Of a stretch of DNA of 64,000 nt, positions 11,551-23,500 are shown in pieces (the stretch's first letter is position 1; each line of letters opens with the position of its first letter). The DNA is taken from contig OX392527.1 of the NCBI GenBank assembly GCA_947623455.1, positions 9,792,001-9,856,000 on the forward strand. Direction: 5' to 3'. The notes under the pieces are model-generated. The model searched no databases and was not told the DNA's origin. It saw only the letters and a list, made by a program, of their open reading frames with translations. The stretch comes from Mimachlamys varia (lineage: Eukaryota > Mollusca > Bivalvia > Pectinida > Pectinidae). Made by a program: the position numbers and the translations under genes.

Positions 11551-14500
11551 ATGGGAACAAAAGGAAATATCACATTACTGAACTTCTTCGTTTTTAATGC
11601 CACTTATGGACCAAGGGAAGGCGAGGTACAGTATGTTATGCAAATATGTATATGTATAAGTGTGTGATTCATGTAAATCCCCATGCATTCAAATTACATG
11701 TATCTATGCAAATAGCCCTGATGATTTTTAGAACACTTTTAATGATTAAGACTTGAGGACTGAAGTTAGATCTGTTTCTCAGGGTTTTATCAAATCATTA
11801 TAATAATTGCCCTGATAGGCAATAAAATCTGTAAGTGACCTAAGCTGTCAATAAGACATTAAAACTATAAAACCAAACATGTTTGTATGACTGACTTGAA
11901 ACACATAACAGTGTATAAATTATAATGATGTACAGGGTATCCATTTTACTGCACCCCTTGGTGGCCATGTGATAGTATTGTCTGATGGATATATTTTACT
12001 TATCAAACCTTTACAGGAAGAAAAGAAGATTATGTTTTATCATCCAAAGTCAAATGATCTGGACACAAGGATAAAACAAGTTGGCCTTTGTGAAGCGGTT
12101 GTAAAGTTCACAGAGTAAGTACACTATTGCCAGAGTAGCCTCCCTTTGTGTTCAATGTAACTGTAGCATAATTTTGGCGTTTCCACTGGTAACCAAAGTA
12201 GACCACTAAAACATCAAAATAAAAAGTTATAGCCAAATCCTGACAAGAATATACAATGTACTTCAAAATTCCAGTTAAACTGTTGTGATGCAGTTAAGGT
12301 AACCATAGTACACAAAACTTAAAGGATCAGCACATGTTGTCAAATTTATCTAACATTAATAATTTCAGTCAAAACAGTAACTGTTGAACTAAATTGAAGC
12401 ATTATATTTTTAAGTCTTCCAGCATTTTTGTTTTTTTTTTCAGGACATTTTCTGACAAGCCCTGTAATAGTATACATACACAGAAGACAAGGCAGTTGTT
12501 TTATGAACCAGAACCAGAGTTTTGGATGGTCATGGTAAATACTTCTTACTCAGGCCTGTAACATCAGGACTGTTGGTCCTTCTAACATCAGGACTGTTGG
12601 TCCTTCTAACATCAAGACTGTTGGTCCTTCTAACATCAGATCTGTTGGTCCTTCTAACATCAGGACTGTTGGTCCTTCTAACATCAGGACTGTTGGTCCT
12701 TCTAACATCAGGACTGTTTGCCCTTCTAACATCAGGATCAGGGCTTTCGGTCCTTCTAGGTTCTAACATAGGACTGTTGGTCAGATGTAATAAATAATAA
12801 TAACAATATTTATTCAGGTAAAAGGCAACAATCAAATGCATGAATTTAGCAATATGTAGATGGACAAATGAATTTAAAATATCACAGATGGTAATTATAA
12901 TTATAGATTTTGACTCCTTTCATCCTCTCATCTGGGATAGCACATAATCCTTTCACCTGTGATAGCCCATAATAAGCATATGAATTGTGCATCAAAGAGC
13001 ATTGTTTGACTATACATGCCCTGTATACATTTCTAATTGTTTATTTGACAGACTGTCAGTATCCCCTTCTCAGAGAAGAACAAAGACAATGGTACATACC
13101 TAGAGTACCATGAAGAAGATGTTCAGGATACCGTGTTTGATGCTATACTGAGACAGGCCTACAGAATGTTTCAGGTTCGTATGTTTATAACATAATTGTT
13201 TTGAGGCTGCATTTTGGCCATCTGTATTCAAATTTTTTTTTATCTTAGTACTACCATTATCAATGCATACTTTCTCTTGTTCAAAACCCAAGAACCCAAT
13301 TTTATAAAATGTTGCTCGAATGTTCCATTGCCAAAGGCAAGTGTATGAATTATATGGACCCGTCATTCAGTGTTCCACTTTGATTAAGTTTAAACAGTCA
13401 GGCTTCGATATGCTAGAATCAGATATTCTCCTTGATTGAATAAGAAACTGAGTATACATGGGTACTTCATCAGCTATTGAACTTCTCTATCTGCTGATGT
13501 TTGATTAATAACAACGGCTGTATATGTATTACAGGTTACTGAGAATTGAGTGATCTTTAAACCTGTCAGCCTTTTGCTTTATATCTCAGTTAAAAACAGC
13601 ACTGTTTAATAGTGTTTGATAGACATCAATATTTTTTTTCTTTTCAGTTATTTAATGGTTCCTTTACTAATATATTAGCCAAGTCGAACAATGATATAAA
13701 AGCCTTACAAGTTCGTCTGGAGCATTTCTACACAAGGGTAAGTATGACACTGGTGTTAATCTAAAACAAAACATTGCTCGGATTATATTTAATATGCTGT
13801 ATTCTGCTAAAGATTCTAAGGTCACCTGAAATGAAGTCTCAAGTGACCTAATCTAATCGCCTTTCGTCAGTTGTAATGCGTCATCCATCTGTGGGCAATT
13901 TAAATATTTTCATATTCTGCTCAAAAACCCCCAAACCAATTTGAATGAAATTTGGCAGGAAACTTTCCTTGCCAAAGATGGACCAAAATTGTGAATTATA
14001 TGGTGCTAACCCCCTAGTGATCTGAGACCTAAAAGGGTCATATTATTTTAAAATTTTACAATCTTCTTCTTCAGACCCAAAAATGCTGGAATCAAATACT
14101 TTTCATAGATGTAAAGGTCTTAAGGTGTTTTATCAAAATTGTGAATTTCATGTCTCCCAGAATTCACGTTCCTACAAATGTACCTGGGGAGTGGTTGAAG
14201 GTTACAATAGCATATGTAGCAAAATACACTTTTGAGTATATTTTGTTCATTTTCAGTAGGAAATAATTCAAACTTGATTGGAATTATAATTAGAAGATGA
14301 TGTTTTGATGTTGGGAACATTTTGACCCTGACCCAATCCTGAGACTGTATGGTGGGGTTCAAAAGGGTCAAATTGACTAGATTTTAACAATCTTCTTTAT
14401 CAGACCAAGATATGCTGGGATTAAATCTTCTTTATATATGGAAAGATCTTAAGGTGTTTTATCAAAAGTGTGAATTTCATGCCTCCCAGACTTCACCCCC

Positions 14501-17500
14501 CTCCCTCCTTGGGAGTGGGTGAAGAAAAAGACACTTTTGGATAAAATTAAGGCCCTGTATCAGAGTTACATGAGAAAGGTCCAGTTTACAAAATGCCTAC
14601 TGAGATAAAAAGACTCTGGTCAAAGGCCAATGTCATTATGTCAAAGATTCAGGGAACATTTTGTAGATTTGCACTGACGAACATTTGTTATGACACTATG
14701 AGACAACCAACCAAAGTCAAGGGCATGTGTCAAAATGGAACTGACCAAACTTCAAAGTCACAGGGATTTAGAAGTCTAGGTCATTTGTTCAAGGTAAAGG
14801 AAAATGTTCGTAATTTTTCACTTTTGAAAAATTAGTTTAACAAGGATCATAGTCACTGGGTTTGACCATAAGGTCCGAAGTTCAAGGTTTGGTGATTTTA
14901 GTAGGTTTTATAGCCTTAAATGGAACCCATGCTGACCTGTCAGTTTTCTAGTTCAAACTTTGGGTAAATGATAATTTCATTGTAAGGACACAAGAACAAA
15001 AGTTTTGGGAACTAGTATATCGAAACTCAGGTGACTGTTAAGGCCCATGGGCCTCTTGCTATTTCATCTTATGTTCGTATTTGAAGCATTGCCAAATTTT
15101 GAAAATTCTTTTAAGGGAAATAAGCCAATTAAATTGACCTACCTAATACTCTCTATAACTTATCTCTGTTTTCTTGATATTGTATATATCTCTTAATATG
15201 TAAAATCACACATTTTCATGTCTTAATGAAAGTCTGCAAAATCTCCCAAATGAAAGTCAATAGGATTCATTGAAATATGCCATGATTGTTTTCTGCTTTA
15301 TTTTATTGAGTATTTCTTTGATTTCAGTATTTGCAGACACTTAAGTTAGGTTCTGCAGACATACTGGATATATTTTGTGGGATTCATTTCATGCCATTAG
15401 ACAAAAACACCTACTTGCGTGTACAGTGTTTTATCAACCTACTGGAAGCTATGTTTCCTGCAGTCAAATACACAGCCTTCCTGTACAATGACCAGCTTGT
15501 GTGGTAAGTTGTGTAATACAGTGTGTCCAGGTGTTGTGTAATACAATGACTAGCTTGCACAGCTATTGTGTAACACTTGTGTGGTAAGTTGTGTAATACA
15601 GTGTGTCCAGGTGTTGTGTAATACAATGACCAGCTTGTATGGTAAGTTGTGTTAGACAATGTGGCCAGCTGTAGTGTAAATCAATGGCCAGCTTGTGTGG
15701 TAAGTTGTGTAATACAGTGTGTCCAGGTGTTGTGTAATACAATGACCAGCTTGTGTGGTAAATTGTGTTAGACAATGAGGCCAGCTGTAGTGTAAATCAA
15801 TGGCCAGCTTGTGTGGTAAGTTGTGTTAGACAGTGTGTTCAGGTGTTGTGTAATACAATGACCAGCTTGTGTGGTAAGTTGTGTTAGACAATGTGGCCAG
15901 CTGTAGTGTAATACAGTGACCAGCTTGTGTGGTAAGTTGTGTTAGACAGTGTGTTCAGGTGTTGTGTAATACAATGACCAGCTTGTATGGTAAGTTGTGT
16001 TAGACAATGTGGCCAGCTGTAGTGTAAATCAATGGCCAGCTTGTGTGGTAAGTTGTGTTAGACAATGTGGCCAGCTGTATAGTAATACAGTGACCAGCCT
16101 GTGTGGTAATTTGTGTAATACAGTGTGTCCAGGTGTTGTGTAATACAATGACCAGCTTGTGTGGTAAGTTGTGTTAGACAATGTGGCCAGCTGTAGTGTA
16201 AATCAATGGCCAGCTTGTGTGGTAAGTTGTGTTAGACAGTGTGTTCAGGTGTTGTGTAATACAGTGACCAGCTTGTGTGATAAGTTGTGTTAGACAATGT
16301 GGCCAGCTGTAGTGTAAATCAATGGCCAGCTTGTGTGGTAAGTTGTGTAATACAGTGTGTCCAGGTGTTGTGTAATACAATGACCAGCTTGTGTGGTAAG
16401 TTGTGTTAGACAGTGTGTCCAGGTGTTGTGTAATACAGTGACCAGCTTGTGTGGTAAGTTGTGTTAGATAATGTGGCCAGCTGTAGTGTAATACAGTGAC
16501 CAGCTTGTGTGGTAAGTTGTGTTAGACGGTGTGTTCAGTTGTTGTGCAGTACATAGTCAGCTTGTGTGGTAAGTCAGTCAGGTGTTGTGTAGTACAATGT
16601 CAGCTTGTGTGGTAAGTCAGTGTGGTGAGGTGTAGTGTAGTACAATGTCAGCTCGTGTGGTAAGTCAGTATGGTGAGGTGTTGTGTAGTACAATGTCAGC
16701 TTGTGTGGTAAGTCAGTCAGGTGTTGTGTAGTACAATGTCAGCTTGTGTGGAAAGTTAGTGTGGTGATGTGCTGTGTAGTACAATGGCAGTTTGTGTGTT
16801 AAGTCAGTGTGGTCTGGTGTTGTGTATTACAATGGTAGTTTGTGTGGTAAGTCAGTGTGGTCTGTTGTTGTGTAGTACAATGTCAGCTTGTGTGGTAAGT
16901 CAGTGTTGTTAGGTGTTGTGTAGTACAATGTCAGCTTGTGTGGTAAGTCAGTGTGGTCTTTTGTTGTGTAGTACAATGTCAGCTCATGTGGTAAGTCAGT
17001 GTGGTGAGGTGTTGTGTAGTACAATGTCAGCTTGTGTGATAAGTCAGTGTGGTGAGGTGTTGTGTAGTACAATGTCAGCTTGTGTGGTTAGTCAGTGTGG
17101 TGAGGTGTTGTGTAGTACAATTTCAGCTTGTGTGGTAAGTCAGTGTGGTCTGGTGTTGTGTAGTACAATGTCAGCTTGTGTTGTAAGTCAGTGTGGTCTA
17201 GTGTTGTGTAGAACAATGTCAGCTTGTGTGTTAAGTCAGTGTGGTCTGGTGTTGTGTAGTACAATGTCAGCTTGTGTGGTAAGTTAGTGTGGTCAGGTGT
17301 TGTGTAGTACAATGTCAGCTTGTGTGGTTAGTCAGGTGTGGTGAGGTGTTGTTTAGTACAATGTCAGCTTGTGTGGTTAGTCAGGTGTGGTGAGGTGTTG
17401 TGTAGTACAATGTCAGCTTGTGTGGTAAGTCAGTGGTCTGGTGTTGTGTATAACAATGGCAGTTTGTGTGGTAAGTCAGTGGTCTGTTGTTGTGTAGTAC

Positions 17501-20500
17501 AATGTCAGCTTGTGTGGTAAGTCAGTTTGGTGAGATGTTGTGTAGTACAATGTCAGCTTGTGTGGTAAGTCAGTTTGGTGAGGTGTTGTGTAGTACAATG
17601 GCAGTTTGTGTGGTAAGTCAGTGTGGTCTGGTGTTGTGTAGTACAATGTCAGCTTGTGTGGTAAGTCAGTGTGGTCAGGTGTTGTGTAGTACAATGCCAG
17701 CTTGTGTGATAAGTCAGTGGTCTGGTGTTGTGTAGTACAATGTCAGCTTGTGTGTTAAGTCAGTGTGGTCAGTGTTGTGTAGTACAATGTCAGCTTGTGG
17801 GATAAGTCAGGTGTGGTGAGGTGTTGTGTAGTACAATGTCAGTCTGTGTGGTAAGTCGTTTGGTGAGGTGTAGTGTAGTACAATGTCAGCTTGTGTGTTA
17901 ACTCAGTGGTCAGGTGAAGTGTTGTACAATGTCAGCTTGTGTTGTAAGCCATTGTGGTCAGGTGTTGTGTAGTACAATGTCAGTCTGTGTGGTAAGTCAG
18001 TGGTCCGGTGTAGTGTAGTACAAAGTCATCTTGTGTGGTAAGTCAGGTGTGGTGAGGTGTTGTGTAGTACAATGTCAGCTTGTGTGTTAAGTCAGTGTGG
18101 TCTGGTGTTGTGTAGTACAATGTCAGCTTGTGTGGTAAGTCAGTGTGGTCTGGTGTTGTGTAGTACAATGTCAGCTTGTGTGGTAAGTCAGTGTGGTGAG
18201 GTGTTGTGTAGTACAATGTCAGCTTGTGTGTTAAGTCAGTGTTGTCAGTGTTGTGTAGTACAATGTCAGCTTGTGGGATAAGTCAGGTGTGGTGAGGTGT
18301 TGTGTAGTACAATGTCAGTCTGTGTGGTAAGTCGTTTGGTGAGGTGTAGTGTAGTACAATGTCAGCTTGTGTGTTAACTCAGTGGTCAGGTGAAGTGTTG
18401 TACAATGTCAGCTTGTGTTGTAAGCCATTGTGGTCAGGTGTTGTGTAGTACAATGTCAGTCTGTGTGGTAAGTCAGTGGTCAGGTGTAGTGTAGTACAAT
18501 GTCAGCTTGTGTGGTAAGTCAGGTGTGGTGAGGTGTTGTGTAGTACAATGTCAGCTTGTGTGTTAAGTCAGTGTGGTCTGGTGTTGTGTAGTACAATGTC
18601 AGCTTGTGTGGTAAGTCAGTGTGGTCTGGTGTTGTGTAGTACAATGTCAGCTTGTGTGGTAAGTCAGTGTGGTGAGGTGTTGTGTAGTACAATGTCAGCT
18701 TGTGTGGTAAGTCAGTGTGGTCTGGTGTTGTGTAGTACAATGTCAGCTTGTGTTGTAAGTCAGTGTGGTGAGGTGTTGTGTAGTACAATGTCAGCTTGTG
18801 TGGTAAGTCAGTGGTCAGGTGTAGTGTAGTACAATGTCAGCTTGTGTGGTAAGTCAGTGTGGTGAGGTGTTGTGTAGTACAATGTCAGCTTGTGTGGTAA
18901 GTCAGTGTGGTCAGGTGTTGTGTAGTACAATGTCAGCTTGTGTGGTTAGTCAGGTGTGGTCAGGTGCTGTGTAGTACAATGTCAGCTTGTGTGGTAAGTC
19001 AGTGGTCTGGTGTTGTGTATTACAATGTCAGCTCGTGTGGTAAGTCAGTGGTCTGTTGTTGTGTAGTACAATGGCAGTTTGTGTGGTAAGTCAGTGGTCT
19101 GTTGTTGTGTAGTACAATGGCAGTTTGTGTGTTAAGTCAGTGTGGTCTGGTGTTGTGTAGTACAATGTCAGCTTGTATGGTAAGTCAGTTTGGTGAGGTG
19201 TTGTGTAGTAAAATGTCAGCTTGTGTGGTAAGTCAGTTTGGTGAGGTGTTGTGTAGTACAATGGCAGTTTGTGTGGTAAGTCAGTGTGGTCAGTTGTTGT
19301 GTAGTACAATGTCAGCTTGTGTTGTAAGCCAGTGTGGTCAGGTGTTGTGTAGTACAATGTCAGTATGTGTGGTAAGTCAGTGGTCAGGTGTAGTGTAGTA
19401 CAATGTCAGCTTGTGTGGTTAGCAATAAGATTTTCAACAAAATGTTCTGTGTAAGAAGGGAGGCAATCCAATCTGTTTGAAAATGCATATACCACATGAA
19501 AATCTTACAAGTGTCTAAATTTTATGATTCATTCACTATTTCACTGGATCTTTTATCTGTTATCATGTAAAAAAAGACCTTGTGGTAATAAAATTCATTA
19601 TTATTATTTTTGTGATAACATTGCCATCCTCAGGGATTTTTCTTATCGATATGAGGTAGACATAGAATAGCTATTTGTTATTTACTTGATCAGGAGTGGC
19701 TTGGAGCAGGATGACATGAGGATCATGTACAAGTACTTAACCACAAGTCTGTTCCCCACTTACCAAGACCAGGAGCTCCAGAACAGCAGTGTGTCCCCTA
19801 GCCGAGTCCCCACACCAGCAAACACTGCAGTACACTACGGCAAGTAAGTCTCCAACCTTATAACTCCCGAGCTTCAGAACAGCAGTGTGTCCCCTAGCCG
19901 AGTCCCCACACCAGCAAACACTGCAGTACACTACGGCAAGTAAGTCTCCAACCTTATCATACCTCCCCATCTCCAGAACAGTAGTGTGTCCCCTAGCCGA
20001 GTCCCCACACCAGCAAACACTGCAGTACACTACAGCAAGTAAGTCTCCAACCTTATCATACCTCCCCAGCTCCAGAACAGCAGTGTGTTCCCTAGCCGAG
20101 TCCCCACACCAGCAAACACTGCAGTACACTACGGCAAGTAAGTCTCCAACCTTATCATACCTCCCCAGCTCCAGAACAGCAGTGTGTCCCCTAGCCGAGT
20201 CCCCACACCAGCAAACAATGCAGTACACTACTGCAAGTAAGTCTCCAACCTTATCATACCTACCCAGCTCCAAAACAGTAGTGTGTCCCCTAGCCGAGTT
20301 CCCACACCAGCAAACACTGCAGTACACTACAGCAAGTAAGTCTCCAACCTTATACCTCCCCAGCTCCAGAACAGTAGTGTGTCCCCTAGCCGAGTCCCCA
20401 CACCAGCAAACACTGCAGTACACTACGGCAAGTAAGTCTCAAACCTTATACCTCCCCCGCTCCAGAACAGCAGTGTGTCCCCTAGCCGAGTCCCCACACC

Positions 20501-23500
20501 AGCAAACACTGCAGTACACTACGGCAAGTAAGTCTCAAACCTTATACCTCCCCCGCTCCAGAACAGCAGTGTGTCCCCTAGCCGAGTCCCCACACCAGCA
20601 AACACTGCAGTACACTACGGCAAGTAAGTCTCAAACCTTATACCTCCCCCGCTCCAGAACAGCAGTGTGTCCCCTAGCCGAGTCCCCACACCAGCAAACA
20701 CTGCAGTACACTACGGCAAGTAAGTCTCCAACCTTATCATACCTCCCATGCTCCAGAACAGCAGTGTGTCCCCTAGCCGAGTCCCCACACCAGCAAACAC
20801 TGCAGTACACTACGGCAAGTAAGTCTCAAACCTTATCATACCTCCCCAGCTCCAGAACAGCAGTGTGTTCCCTAGCAGAGTAGCAGTAGTTTAATTTTAG
20901 CGCTTTTCGCGCTGTTTGTACAGTGCTAATTCATGTACAGTGCTAAAAAATTGCATCTAAAGCTGAACCTGAACAAAGTGCGTATACAATGGAGCTTCCC
21001 TATACCGATCACCTCATTATGGCAATCTAAATATATATTTACGGAATTGTCTCTTCTTTATATTAACACTTCCTAATACCGATCCCTCTGACTTCCGAAT
21101 ATCAAACCGATTTTATGTCCTGAAAAGTGAAAACATTATCCAAATTACTTTTGTAAATCAGTGTTACCTGGGGTCTGACCACCCTACTGTGAAATAAACA
21201 CATGTGACAATTGCTTCATTCCTCTGGACATATGCTTGTGGTAAGTGTTGATAGATTTGCACCTAGACCTCTCCCTGGTTTAATTATGTGCTTGTATAGT
21301 AATTAGGCTAATCAGCATGGTCTAGATGAAAGCTTGGTCAAATACTAGTCCTATGCTTTGTTGAAGCGGTAAGGTCTGTTGATCATGTGAAAACAAGTAG
21401 AGCTAGAAAACCGGAGTTTAGCATTTAATTTTAATGAGGCCGCGATGGGGTTATTTTAACAGCAGATAAATGATAATACGAAAGTCATTACCAGGTTCAT
21501 TTTAAAATGTAATGTAAATGCAAAAATAAAGCCAGTACCAACGAAATGACTAAAAATGTAATTATAATTTCAATGAAAACAGTTCACTAGTGACTTACCT
21601 GTAGAACAAATGTAGTCGATGTTGAGTTGGTGTAAAATTTAAGAGACAGGGATTTTTCTGATATTGCAGATTTGAACCTCCCGATTGTGATAATTCATGT
21701 CCATGCTAATAAATCATATTTTACAATTTTCTGTTTTGCCCTAAAATTTGACTGCACTAAAATAAGTATGTTGACAGTATCTTGTCCTTATTTCCTAGAA
21801 TACTTGTCACTGTAACTTCATGGTTTGGGTTCACCTTGGTGAGGCGGTGTGCAAATCACTCTGAATTACATTTTGACTTTTGACCTACATCAAAGAATAA
21901 ACCTGTCTGGGATCTAATCTCCTATACTACTTGTCACTTAAACTAATTGTTTGGGGTATTGGTTCACCTTGGCAATCCAATAATGATACACTGTAGAATA
22001 CATTGTGTTGCCACATGGTCATGTATATACATAAAAATAGTAAAGTGGCATCACTTACCAGTAAACATCCTAACGATTTATTTCCAATACAAACGTATTA
22101 CTCGCACCGATAGATTTTTGGATCTTGCAAACAAATTCTTTACAAATAATTTCACAATTATGGGGGACTGTAATTTGCTGAATTGTCTTGTTCTAGTTTT
22201 GGAATGGATACCAATAAAAATGTCAAAGATAGTGGTTCATGGTACGTAAACAGATCAAATTTCCTGTAATGTAGCGTTTTCTATCAATTTTCAAATATCT
22301 GGTATACTCTTGTCTTTTGTTTCAGATACATCACTGGACCCCCGAACGTGAGGGACGAGACGAACCTAGGAAAGATTCCCCTAGTCTATATGAACACTGA
22401 AGTAGATAATGAGGAGTGCCACCTGCTTGTGTACAGAGCTCACAACGCCAGTGTGTGTATGTTAATCAATGGTAAGTCAGCCTGGGTCAGTACCACCTGC
22501 TTGTGTACAGAGCTCACAACGTCAGTGTGTGTATGTTAATCAATGGTAAGTCAGCCTGGGTCAGCACCATCTCATTAACACTCTCTAGAAACTAGAAATG
22601 TAACCAGGAACATCTCAATGACACTCTGTAGAAATGTAACCAGGAGCATCTCATTTACACTCTGTAGAAATATAACCAGGAACATCTCAATGACACTCTG
22701 TAGAAATGTAACCAGGAGCATCTCATTTACACTCTGTAGAAATATAACCAGGAACATCTCAATGACACTCTGTAGAAATGTAACCAGGAACATCTTGTTG
22801 GCACTCTGTAGAAATGTAACCAGGACCATCTCATTTACACTCTGTAGAAATATAACCAGGAACATCTCATTGACACACTGTATAAATGTAACCAGGAGCA
22901 TCTTGTTGGCACTCTGTAGAAATGTAACCAGGACCATCTCGTTGACACTCTGTAGAAATATAACCAGGAACATCTCAATGACACTCTGTAGAAATGTAAC
23001 CAGGAGCATCTCATTTACACTCTGTAGAAATATAACCAGGAACATCTCAATGACACTCTGTAGAAATGTAACCAGGAGCATCTCATTTACACTCTGTAGA
23101 AATATAACCAGGAACATCTCAATGACACTCTGTAGAAATGTAACCAGGAACATCTCATTGTGTACAGAGCTCACAACCCCAGTGTGTGTATGTTAATTAA
23201 TGGTAAGTCAGCCCAGGTCGGTAACATCTCATTTACACTCTGTAGAAATGTAACCAGGACCATCTCATTGACACACTGTATAAATGTAACCAGGAGCATC
23301 TTGTTGGCACTCTGTAGAAATGTAACCAGGACCATCTCGTTGACACTCTGTAGAAATGTAACTAGGAGCATCTTGTTGGCACTCTGTAGAAATGTAACCA
23401 GGAGCATCTTGTTAACACTCTGTAGAAATGTAACCAGGAGCATCTCATTGACACACTGTATAAATGTAATCAGGAGCATTTCATTGACACTGTGTAGAAA

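Noticed and set aside
19885..20883. 332-codon plus-strand ORF
   Set aside because: It is exon 7-derived tandem repeat read in a frame different from CCZ1; the real exon ends at 19843.
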